A DNA stretch of 64,000 nt from BOG-908 sp965198825. Lineage in GTDB: Bacteria; Pseudomonadota; Alphaproteobacteria; Acetobacterales; Acetobacteraceae. Position numbers and translations under genes: made by a program. The stretch is from assembly GCA_965198825.1 (NCBI GenBank), contig CBDAQB010000003.1:1302001-1366000 (forward strand), in the 5' to 3' direction. This document shows, piece by piece, positions 46,126 through 54,011 of the stretch; the first letter of the stretch is position 1, and every line of letters starts with the position of its first letter. Under the pieces are notes generated by a model that worked only from the letters and a program-made list of their open reading frames with translations, was not told the origin of the DNA and made no database searches.

Positions 46126-47610
46126 ATGTCTGCCGCACCGACACTCGCAACCCGAACCTATTCACGATCGAAGATGGCCGAGATCGCGATCCTGGTAATC
46201 GCCATCGCCATTGCGACAGCCATCAATCTCGCCACGCGCCTGAACCCAGACGTCGCCTGGCTTTATGTCATCGCAGAGAAATGCCTGCACGGCGCCGTGC
46301 TCTACCGCGACTTCATCGCAGTCAACGCGCCCTTCGCTTCCATCATCCTGGAATCGGCCGTCCTGTTCCGAAACGCCACCGCGCTCCCGGTCGCCGCTGC
46401 CGTCACTCTCTATGTCAGCGGCCTGGCGCTGATAAGTTACCTTGCCGGTGCAAGCCTGATCGAGCGCTACAAAGCGCCACACGCAAACCTCGTGGCGTTG
46501 AAGGTGGCCTTGTTCGTCACACTGTTCTTCCTGCCAGGCATCGAGTTCGCCGAGCGTGAACATCTCTTCTGCATCATGGCCGCGCCTTATCTTCTGGCCT
46601 TTCCGCTCCGGCGCGAAACCAACGCCGTCGGTTCCTCGCTCAGCTTTATCCTAGGTCTGTCGGCCGCCCTGGCATGCAACCTCAAGCCGCCATTCGCGAT
46701 GATCGTTCTTGCCGTCGAAGCCGCGGGCCTGATCATGCTAGGCTGGCGCAGCGTCTTTACCGCGGCACAATGGGGACTATGCGCGGCCGGCCTCCTCTCT
46801 CTCCTGTCCTACGCCCTGCTGTTCCCAGCCTATGTCACCACCGTCATGCCCTGGATGCTGACGCTCTACGCCGCCTATAACGATACAGCTACAACCCTGC
46901 GGGAGGCATCGCTGTGGGGCGGCCTGGCGCTGATCATGTTCCTTCTGTGGGGCAGGGACCAGAACGCAACGATGGAGACTCTGCGCCGCCTGCTCCTCGT
47001 GGTCACAGCGGCCGCCCTCGCAAACTTCATGTTGCAGGACAAAGGTTGGGACTATCAGGCATTCCCCATAGCCTTTTGCGCCGTGGTCCTGACGATCATG
47101 GCAATTGCAGCAACACCACATCTCATCGCGAGGCGCCTCACCGCCAGCCTGGCACTGATCGTTCTGCTCCTGCGTGGAGCCACACAATTCGAAGCACCCG
47201 ACTATGTGGACTATCACTTCGCCAATATGGAAAAGCTGATCGCCGCAAGTCCCGGAAGCTTCCTCATTCTCACCACGGCAGGAACGCCTGCGGGCCGCCA
47301 CATCGTAGACACCGGCCATCCCTGGGCCTCCCGCTTCCCATGTCTCGAAATGCTGCCGGGCATCGTCGCCGCGGAACGGCGCGGCCATCCATCCCCGTGG
47401 GAGGCGCCATTCAGACATATCGTCGAACAGGATTTCGCGACATTCCAACCACCTCTGGTGTTCGTACAACTGGACCAACTGCCCGGCCTTCCAGCCGACT
47501 TCGATCTCCTGGCCTGGCTGAAAGCCGATCCGCGCTTCACCGCCGAATGGTCCCACTACCACTCCGACGGTTCGGTCGACCTGCATTTCGCGGTTTTCCG
47601 GCGTAGCTAG
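46126..47610 (+). CDS. Polytopic membrane glycosyltransferase (GT-C/ArnT-like)
   Basis: A 494-residue protein with about 10 membrane helices and a soluble C-terminal domain. The first loop after helix 1, RLNPDVAWLYVIAEKCLHG followed by LYRDFIAVNAPF, resembles the acidic catalytic loop of GT-C enzymes that take sugars from polyprenyl phosphate (GT39/GT83 type). It would be the last step of the operon: transfer of the sugar loaded by the upstream GT2 domain to a periplasmic acceptor. Acceptor (LPS, lipid or protein) is unknown. The ATG at 46126 lies 2 bp after the preceding stop; the longer open frame from 45541 is antisense-like and rejected. Confidence 0.82.
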   Translation: MSAAPTLATRTYSRSKMAEIAILVIAIAIATAINLATRLNPDVAWLYVIAEKCLHGAVLYRDFIAVNAPFASIILESAVLFRNATALPVAAAVTLYVSGLALISYLAGASLIERYKAPHANLVALKVALFVTLFFLPGIEFAEREHLFCIMAAPYLLAFPLRRETNAVGSSLSFILGLSAALACNLKPPFAMIVLAVEAAGLIMLGWRSVFTAAQWGLCAAGLLSLLSYALLFPAYVTTVMPWMLTLYAAYNDTATTLREASLWGGLALIMFLLWGRDQNATMETLRRLLLVVTAAALANFMLQDKGWDYQAFPIAFCAVVLTIMAIAATPHLIARRLTASLALIVLLLRGATQFEAPDYVDYHFANMEKLIAASPGSFLILTTAGTPAGRHIVDTGHPWASRFPCLEMLPGIVAAERRGHPSPWEAPFRHIVEQDFATFQPPLVFVQLDQLPGLPADFDLLAWLKADPRFTAEWSHYHSDGSVDLHFAVFRRS

Positions 47611-47676
47611 CGCGACCGGCGTTTGAACTCCCGCCGTCGCAACCAAGATAAAGCTAAACAAACGGCAGGAGCACCG

Positions 47677-48078
47677 ATGTCCGAGACCGAATACCCCGTC
47701 TCAAAATCCGACGCCGAGTGGAAGCGTGAGCTTACCCCGGAGCAATATCGCGTCCTGCGCCAGCACGGCACCGAGCGTCCCGGCGCCAGCCCCTTGAACG
47801 CCGAAAAGCGCCAAGGCGAATTCCTCTGCGCCGCCTGCGAAAACATCCTGTTCGACTCGAACGCGAAATTCGAAAGCGGCACCGGCTGGCCAAGCTTCTA
47901 CGAGCCACGCGAAGGCGCCGTCGCCACCACCGAGGACCGCACCCTGGGCATGCGCCGCGTCGAAGTGCATTGCGCCCGCTGCGGGGGTCACCTCGGCCAC
48001 GTGTTCCCCGACGGTCCGCGCCCCACCGGCCTTCGCTTCTGCATGAACGGCGCTGCCCTGACGTTCAAACCAGAATGA
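47677..48078 (+). CDS. msrB: Peptide methionine (R)-S-oxide reductase MsrB
   Basis: MsrB reduces methionine-R-sulfoxide in proteins. The 133-residue protein has the zinc cysteines Cys51/Cys54 (CAAC) and Cys99/Cys102 (CARC), the substrate segment GTGWPSFY, and the catalytic Cys122 in RFCMNGAAL. AGGAG stands 5 bp before the ATG at 47677; an ORF start at 47623 is not needed. Its TGA overlaps the ATG of the free methionine sulfoxide reductase gene (48075-48078), making a coupled methionine-repair pair. It follows the glycan operon by 66 bp and may have its own promoter. Confidence 0.96.
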   Translation: MSETEYPVSKSDAEWKRELTPEQYRVLRQHGTERPGASPLNAEKRQGEFLCAACENILFDSNAKFESGTGWPSFYEPREGAVATTEDRTLGMRRVEVHCARCGGHLGHVFPDGPRPTGLRFCMNGAALTFKPE

Positions 48079-48533
48079 GCACGCCACACACCACAGGCGC
48101 CGACCTGCTCGAAGAACTGCAGGGCCTCCTGCACGGCGAAAGCGACATGATCGCCCGCGCCGCCAACACCGCCGCGCTCATCTTCGCCAGAGTGCCAGAC
48201 CTGAACTGGGCCGGCTTCTATTTCCTGCGCGGCGACACCCTCGTCGTCGGCCCATTCCAGGGCCTCCCCGCCTGCACCCGCATCCCCATGGGAAAAGGCG
48301 TCTGCGGCACGGCCGCGGCAAAGCGCGAAACCATCGTGGTGCCCGATGTCCACGCCTTCGAAGGCCACATCGCCTGCGACAGCGCCTCGCAATCCGAAAT
48401 CGTCGTGCCCCTCATCATCGACGGCGCTCTGGTCGGCGTCCTCGACATCGACAGTCCACGCCTCGACCGCTTCGGCGAAGCCGAAAAGCAGATGTTCGAG
48501 AGCGTAGCAAGGATCTTCACCTCGCCTGCCTGA
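48075..48533 (+). CDS. msrC: Free methionine (R)-sulfoxide reductase (GAF-domain)
   Basis: A 152-residue GAF-domain reductase acting on free methionine-R-sulfoxide. NWAGFYFLRGDTLVVGPFQG is the family signature, and all three redox cysteines are present: Cys67 (PACTRIP), Cys77 (GKGVCGTA) and the catalytic Cys101 (HIACDSASQSEIVVP). ATGA overlap with msrB joins the protein-bound and free forms of methionine-R-sulfoxide repair in one transcript. The gene end faces ilvA across a family B repeat pair. Confidence 0.94.
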   Translation: MSTPHTTGADLLEELQGLLHGESDMIARAANTAALIFARVPDLNWAGFYFLRGDTLVVGPFQGLPACTRIPMGKGVCGTAAAKRETIVVPDVHAFEGHIACDSASQSEIVVPLIIDGALVGVLDIDSPRLDRFGEAEKQMFESVARIFTSPA

Positions 48534-48560
48534 AGCTCAGAACGAAGGAGGGAAGCAAAC

Positions 48561-48725
48561 TCCACCACGAAGACGCAACGATCGCGAAGCTTCACGAAAA
48601 GATACGGCCTCAGTGTCGAAGCCCCGCACACACCTTTCGATACAAGTAGGACAGCGACGGCAGGATCAGTGACCTGGCCCAGGGTTTCTTTGTGAATCTT
48701 CGTGAGCTTCGCGTCTTCGTGGAGA
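48561..48725. repeat. Family B paired-arm repeat, copy 2
   Basis: The left arm (48561-48602: CCACCACGAAGACGCAACG, then CGCGAAGCTTCACG) and the right arm (48685-48725: GAATCTTCGTGAGCTTCGCG, then TCTTCGTGGA) are inverted copies about 82 bp apart. The gap between msrC and ilvA (227 bp, convergent gene ends) is filled mostly by this element. The spacer holds nothing else I can identify. Confidence 0.8.
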
Positions 48726-48760
48726 TCTTGTCGACCGCGCCTCAGCAACCCGAGAAACAC

Positions 48761-50002
48761 TCAGATCCGCGTCACCGCATAAGACAAGGCCAATGCCCGT
48801 TCGATCTCCGCCGCATGCAAAGGATCGCGCGCCTCCACCATCACCTCCAGCTGCGCAGACTGAACGCTAGGCGAAGCAAACAGCCGCTGATGGTTCACCT
48901 CGATGATATTCCCGCCAGACCCGCCGATCTTCGTGGATATATCAGCCAGAACACCAGGCCGGTCGGGGATGTCCATGCGCAGCCGCAGCAGCCGGCCATC
49001 GCGCAACAAGCTGCGCAGCAGAACATTGGCCAGGATACGCGCATCGATATTGCCGCCGCAGATCGGCAGGCCCACGCGTTTTCCGGCAAATCGCGATGGG
49101 TGAGCGAGCAGCCCGGCGAGTGCCGCCGCACCTGCGCCTTCGGAAACGAGCTTGGCGCCCGAAGCCAACATGGCGATGGCGTCCTCGACCATATGCTCCG
49201 GCGCAATCACCACATCGCTGACCAGCGCTTCAATGATCCGGCCTGTCTCGACCCCCACATCGCGCACCGCAATGCCTTCGGCGATCGTAGCCCCGCCGAG
49301 CACGCAGGCACCCGCCCCGCGACGCTGCGCAAGGGCCGAGTAGGGCGCCACCTGAACGCCAATCACCTCGGTGGATGGGCTCAGCGCCGCCATCGTTACT
49401 GCGCAGCCGGAAATCAGCCCGCCGCCACCGATCGGAACTAGAAGCACATCGAGCGGCGGCCCATCCTCGACCATCTCCAGCGCCAGCGTTCCCTGGCCCG
49501 CCATCACCGCGAGATCGTCGTAGGGGTGGATGAACACCAGCCCCTCATCGGCCGCCAAAGCAGCCGCGTGCAACGCCGCCTCGATCAATGTCTCGCCATG
49601 AAGCACAACATGCGCGCCCCAGGCCGCGGTTCCCGCAACCTTGGCCAGCGGCGTGTGCAGCGGCATGACGATCGTTGACGCAATGCCAAGCAAACTCGCA
49701 TGCCGCGCCACGCCCTGCGCATGATTGCCGGCCGACATGGCAACAACGCCACGCGCCCGCTCCTCGGCCGACAGCAAAGCCAGCCGGTTGGCCGCCCCCC
49801 GCTCCTTGAACGATCCGACAGCCTGCAGATTATCGAGCTTGAGAACGATCTCCGCGCCGGTAATGCGCGACAACACCGCAGACCCGATCGTCGGCGTGCG
49901 CAGCACACGGCCCTCGATCCTGGCGGCCGCGCGGCGCACGTCCTCCAGGCTCAAGGCGACCGCGGGGAGCTGCCCCAAAACCCTTTCGCCGACGCTCTCC
50001 AT
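48761..50002 (-). CDS. ilvA: Threonine ammonia-lyase
   Basis: The enzyme deaminates L-threonine to 2-oxobutanoate (isoleucine synthesis or threonine breakdown). The 413 residues hold a fold-type II PLP domain with Lys66 in GSFKERGA, the SAGNHAQGVA loop and the glycine-rich phosphate cup VPIGGGGLISG. The C-terminal segment from about 335 (MDIPDRPGVLADISTKIGG) is a single ACT regulatory domain, which fits the shorter, 400-residue type. It lies 15 bp after greA on the same strand and ends facing msrC. Confidence 0.94.
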   Translation of the reverse strand: MESVGERVLGQLPAVALSLEDVRRAAARIEGRVLRTPTIGSAVLSRITGAEIVLKLDNLQAVGSFKERGAANRLALLSAEERARGVVAMSAGNHAQGVARHASLLGIASTIVMPLHTPLAKVAGTAAWGAHVVLHGETLIEAALHAAALAADEGLVFIHPYDDLAVMAGQGTLALEMVEDGPPLDVLLVPIGGGGLISGCAVTMAALSPSTEVIGVQVAPYSALAQRRGAGACVLGGATIAEGIAVRDVGVETGRIIEALVSDVVIAPEHMVEDAIAMLASGAKLVSEGAGAAALAGLLAHPSRFAGKRVGLPICGGNIDARILANVLLRSLLRDGRLLRLRMDIPDRPGVLADISTKIGGSGGNIIEVNHQRLFASPSVQSAQLEVMVEARDPLHAAEIERALALSYAVTRI

Positions 50003-50017
50003 CAGGCCACGCGACCC

Positions 50018-50491
50018 TCAGATGAACTGGATGCCGAGAACCTCATAGCTCCTGTCGCCACCAGGCGCAGGCACGGAAATGGTATCACCCTTGCGCTTGC
50101 CGATCAGCGACTTCGCCAAAGGCGACGTCACCGAAAGCCGCTTCAGCTTGATGTCCGCCTCATAGAGACCGACGATCTGATACGTCGCCTCTTTCTCGGT
50201 CTCTTCGTCGAGCAGGCTGACATGGGCGCCGAACTTGATCGTATCCCCGCTCAGCGCCGAAGGATCGATCACCTCTGCCGAGGAGATCACCTCTTCAAGC
50301 TCCTGAATGCGCCCCTCGATGAACGACTGCCTTTCGCGCGCCGCATGATATTCGGCGTTTTCCGACAAATCGCCGTGGCTGCGCGCCTCGGCAATGGCGA
50401 GGATGATCGCCGGCCGCTCCACGCTCTTGAGCTGCCGCAACTCGTCTTCCAACCGCTGCAGGCCGGGCGCGGTCATCGGAAATTTCTGCAA
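50018..50491 (-). CDS. greA: Transcription elongation factor GreA
   Basis: GreA rescues backtracked RNA polymerase by stimulating transcript cleavage. The 157-residue protein has the N-terminal coiled coil with the acidic tip (HGDLSENAEYHAARERQSF) and the C-terminal FKBP-like domain ending SPLAKSLIGKRKGDTI. The start is TTG at 50491: it gives MQKFPMTAPG, matching the MQxxPMT start of known GreA proteins, and GAGGA lies about 8 bp before it; the next ATG (50476) would cut off this conserved start. It follows carB by 145 bp, in the order carA-carB-greA common in alphaproteobacteria. Confidence 0.95.
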   Translation of the reverse strand: MQKFPMTAPGLQRLEDELRQLKSVERPAIILAIAEARSHGDLSENAEYHAARERQSFIEGRIQELEEVISSAEVIDPSALSGDTIKFGAHVSLLDEETEKEATYQIVGLYEADIKLKRLSVTSPLAKSLIGKRKGDTISVPAPGGDRSYEVLGIQFI

Positions 50492-50636
50492 AGGGCCGTA
50501 TCCTCAGTGACATAGGGCCGGCGAAACGCGCCGGGGTGGGGGTTGCGGGGCAGGCACGGTTGCGCGATGCCAGGGCCAAGGCAAGGGGCAAGCGAAAGAA
50601 ATCCGCTCTCCCACGCGCCCAGCCGGCATCTGCGGC

Positions 50637-53600
50637 TCAGTACGATCCTCGAAAATACGACTGCAAAGGGGCGACTTCAAGGGTTCCGGCCCTCAGCGAG
50701 GCGATGGCATGTACCGCCGCCCTGGCCCCGGCAATGGTCGTATAATGCGGTATCCCGTGCGTCAGCGCGCTCCTGCGAATGTCGAAACTGTCGGCCGTGC
50801 TCTGCGCGCCCTGGCTGGTATTGATCACCATCTGGATGTCGCCGGAGCGGATCGCATCCACGCAATGCGGCCGCCCCTCAAGCACCTTGTTCACCACCGT
50901 CACCGCAAGCCCCGCCTCGCGTATCTTCAAGGCCGTGCCACGCGTCGCCAGGATGGCGAAGCCCATCTCGGTCAACCGCCGCGCCATCGCCACCAGCCCA
51001 CCCTTGTCGCTGTCGCGCACGGAGAGAAACACGCAACCGCCCGTGGGCAGAACCACGCCAGCACCCAGTTGCGCCTTGGCGAACGCCCGCTCGAAACTAT
51101 GGTCCAGTCCCATCACCTCGCCGGTGGACTTCATCTCCGGCCCCAAAATCGTATCCACGGATGGGAACCGCGCGAACGGAAACACCGCCTCCTTCACCGC
51201 CACATGCGGCGCAATGGCCGTGTCATCCAGCTTGAAATCCTGCAGCTTGTGTCCTGCCATCACCATGGCGCCAATCTTAGCAATCGGCACACCTGTCGCC
51301 TTGGCGACGAACGGCACCGTGCGTGAAGCACGCGGATTGACCTCCAGCACGTAAACCGCACCGTCCTTGATGGCATATTGAACATTCATCAGGCCGATCA
51401 CGCCGAGCGCCCGCGCAATGGCGTCCGTCTCGTCCTTCAGCTCAGTCACCATGGCAGGCGACAGCGAATAGGGCGGCAGAGAGCACGCGCTGTCGCCCGA
51501 ATGGATGCCCGCTTCCTCGATGTGCTCCATGACACCGGCGACATACACGGTCGTGCCGTCGCAGATGCAATCGACATCCACCTCGATGGCATCGTTCAAG
51601 TAACGGTCGATGAGCACAGGGTTCTTGCCGGAAACCTGCACCGCCTCGCGCATATACCGCTGCAACTGCGTCCGGTCGAACACGATCTCCATGGCACGCC
51701 CGCCGAGCACATAGCTCGGCCGGATGACAATCGGGTAACTCACCCGGTCGGCAATCGTCTCCGCTTCCTGCACAGACCGCGCGATTCCGTTATCCGGTTG
51801 CCTCAGGCCAAGCTTCTGCAGGAGCTGCTGAAAGCGCTCGCGGTCCTCTGCAATATCGATCGCGTCCGCAGACGTGCCAAGGATAGGGATGCCTGCCGCC
51901 GGCAAAGCCTGCGACAATTTCAGCGGCGTCTGCCCGCCATACTGAACGATGCAGCCTAACACCTTGCCATGCTCCTGCTCGCGCCGAACCAGCGCGATCA
52001 CATCCTCCGCAGTCAAAGGCTCAAAATACAGCCGGTCCGACGTGTCGTAATCGGTGCTCACCGTCTCCGGATTGCAATTGACCATGATGGTCTCATAGCC
52101 GGCATCGCGCAGCGCATAGGCCGCATGAACGCAGCAATAATCGAACTCGATCCCCTGGCCGATGCGGTTGGGACCGCCGCCCAGAATGATGATCTTCTCG
52201 CGGCCGGTAGGATCGGCCTCGCACACCGGCTCGCCATAGCCGCCTTCGTAGGTCGAGTAGAGATAAGGCGTCGCGGAGGCGAACTCGCCCGCACACGTGT
52301 CGATGCGTTTATAGACCGGCTTTACACCGAGTTTCGCCCGCAGGTCGGCAATTTGTGTTTCCTGCTGCCCTGTCAGCTCGGCCAGGCGCTTGTCCGAAAA
52401 CCCCATCGCCTTGATACGACGCAAAGCGCCGGCCTCGCGAGGCAAACCGTCAGCCGCAATCACCCGTTCGGCATGAACGATCTTTTCCAGTTCGCGCAGG
52501 AACCAGGGGTCGAACTTGCAGGCGTCGTGTATGTCCTCGACTGTGAGCCCGGCCCGCAAAGCCTGCGCCGCCATCAACAACCGGTCCGGCTTCGGCGCCG
52601 ACAAGGCGGCCCTGAATGCATCGCGGCCGCCATCACCCGGTGCCGTTACTTCGTCCAGTCCCGAAAACCCTGTCTCCATGCTGCGAAGACCCTTCTGCAA
52701 GGCCTCGGCAAAGCTGCGCCCGATGGACATGGCCTCGCCCACCGACTTCATGCTGGTGGAGAGCAGGGCAGGGGTCCCGGGAAACTTCTCGAAGGTGAAA
52801 CGCGGGATCTTCACCACGACATAATCGATCGTCGGCTCGAAGCTCGCCGGCGTTGTTCGCGTGATATCGTTGCTCAGCTCATCGAGCGTATAACCCACCG
52901 CCAGCTTCGCCGCGATCTTCGCGATCGGAAAACCCGTAGCCTTCGAAGCCAGCGCCGAACTCCGCGACACCCGCGGGTTCATCTCGATCACCACCATGCG
53001 CCCGTCCGCCGGGTTCACCGCAAACTGCACATTGGACCCACCCGTATCCACGCCGATCTTCCGCAGGCAGGCGATGGAAGCATCCCGCATCATCTGATAT
53101 TCGCGATCGGTTAAAGTCAGCGCCGGCGCCACGGTCACCGAATCACCAGTATGCACCCCCATCGGATCCACGTTCTCGATGGCGCACACGATGATGCAGT
53201 TGTCCGCGCTATCGCGCACAACCTCCATCTCGTATTCTTTCCACCCAAGCACGGACTCTTCGATCAGCACCTCCGTCGTCGGCGAAGCGTCCAGCCCGGT
53301 GCCGACGATATGGTCGAATTCCTGCCTGTTATACGCAATGCCGCCGCCTGTGCCCCCAAGCGTAAAGCTCGGCCGTATCACGGCAGGCAACCCGATCGTC
53401 GCCAAAGCAGCCCGCGCCTCATCGAACGAATGCGCAATGATGCTGCGTGGACTCTCGATGCCGATCTCCGACATCGCGTCGCGGAACTTCAGCCTATCCT
53501 CCGCCCGGTCGATGACATCGGCCTTCGCCCCGATCAGCTCGACATTATATTTCGCCAACACGCCATTCGCCGCCAGGCTCATCGCCGTATTCAGCGCCGT

Positions 53601-53879
53601 CTGCCCACCCATCGTCGGCAGCAGCGCATCCGGCCGCTCGCGCGCAATGATCTTCTCCACGATCTCAGGCGTAATCGGTTCTATATACGTCGCATCGGCC
53701 AAATTCGGATCGGTCATGATCGTGGCCGGATTGGAATTCACCAAGATCACGCGGTAACCTTCCGCGCGTAGCGCCTTGCATGCCTGCGCGCCCGAATAGT
53801 CGAACTCGCATGCCTGCCCGATGACGATGGGGCCGGCACCGATGATCATGATGCTCGTTATATCGGTGCGTTTGGGCAC
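50637..53879 (-). CDS. carB: Carbamoyl-phosphate synthase large subunit
   Basis: CarB makes carbamoyl phosphate from bicarbonate, ATP and ammonia supplied by CarA, for pyrimidine and arginine synthesis. The 1080-residue protein has the tandem halves expected: SIMIIGAGPIVIGQACEFDY at the start and IILGGGPNRIGQGIEFDYCC in the second half, each followed by an ATP-grasp domain, and a C-terminal regulatory (MGS-like) domain with GALKIREAGLAVT-like and QGAQSTADSFDIRR segments. The start has no strong ribosome-binding site, and a family A repeat lies just upstream, between it and carA. Confidence 0.97.
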   Translation of the reverse strand: MPKRTDITSIMIIGAGPIVIGQACEFDYSGAQACKALRAEGYRVILVNSNPATIMTDPNLADATYIEPITPEIVEKIIARERPDALLPTMGGQTALNTAMSLAANGVLAKYNVELIGAKADVIDRAEDRLKFRDAMSEIGIESPRSIIAHSFDEARAALATIGLPAVIRPSFTLGGTGGGIAYNRQEFDHIVGTGLDASPTTEVLIEESVLGWKEYEMEVVRDSADNCIIVCAIENVDPMGVHTGDSVTVAPALTLTDREYQMMRDASIACLRKIGVDTGGSNVQFAVNPADGRMVVIEMNPRVSRSSALASKATGFPIAKIAAKLAVGYTLDELSNDITRTTPASFEPTIDYVVVKIPRFTFEKFPGTPALLSTSMKSVGEAMSIGRSFAEALQKGLRSMETGFSGLDEVTAPGDGGRDAFRAALSAPKPDRLLMAAQALRAGLTVEDIHDACKFDPWFLRELEKIVHAERVIAADGLPREAGALRRIKAMGFSDKRLAELTGQQETQIADLRAKLGVKPVYKRIDTCAGEFASATPYLYSTYEGGYGEPVCEADPTGREKIIILGGGPNRIGQGIEFDYCCVHAAYALRDAGYETIMVNCNPETVSTDYDTSDRLYFEPLTAEDVIALVRREQEHGKVLGCIVQYGGQTPLKLSQALPAAGIPILGTSADAIDIAEDRERFQQLLQKLGLRQPDNGIARSVQEAETIADRVSYPIVIRPSYVLGGRAMEIVFDRTQLQRYMREAVQVSGKNPVLIDRYLNDAIEVDVDCICDGTTVYVAGVMEHIEEAGIHSGDSACSLPPYSLSPAMVTELKDETDAIARALGVIGLMNVQYAIKDGAVYVLEVNPRASRTVPFVAKATGVPIAKIGAMVMAGHKLQDFKLDDTAIAPHVAVKEAVFPFARFPSVDTILGPEMKSTGEVMGLDHSFERAFAKAQLGAGVVLPTGGCVFLSVRDSDKGGLVAMARRLTEMGFAILATRGTALKIREAGLAVTVVNKVLEGRPHCVDAIRSGDIQMVINTSQGAQSTADSFDIRRSALTHGIPHYTTIAGARAAVHAIASLRAGTLEVAPLQSYFRGSY

Positions 53880-53903
53880 TAGCGCAGTTCCTCAAGAAAG
53901 GAC

Positions 53904-54011
53904 TTCTTTTTTGAAAAAAAGAAGCAAAAAACTCTTGGACCTCTAGGCCCGGCCTATCCTCACGCCGGGCCAAAACATGCAAAAAGTTTTTGGTTCTTTT
54001 TTCAAAAAGAA
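53904..54011. repeat. Family A paired-arm repeat, copy 9 (encodes the end of carA)
   Basis: A full copy with slightly shortened right arm (TTCTTTTTTCAAAAAGAA). Core phrase CCTCACGCCGGGCC, reverse orientation. The carA stop codon (54002-54004, minus strand) and its last few codons lie in the right arm. The copy splits carA from carB. Confidence 0.95.

Noticed and set aside
50518..50534. GC hairpin between carB and greA
   Set aside because: The stem is perfect (6 bp) but no T-run follows on the gene strand; not enough to call a terminator.
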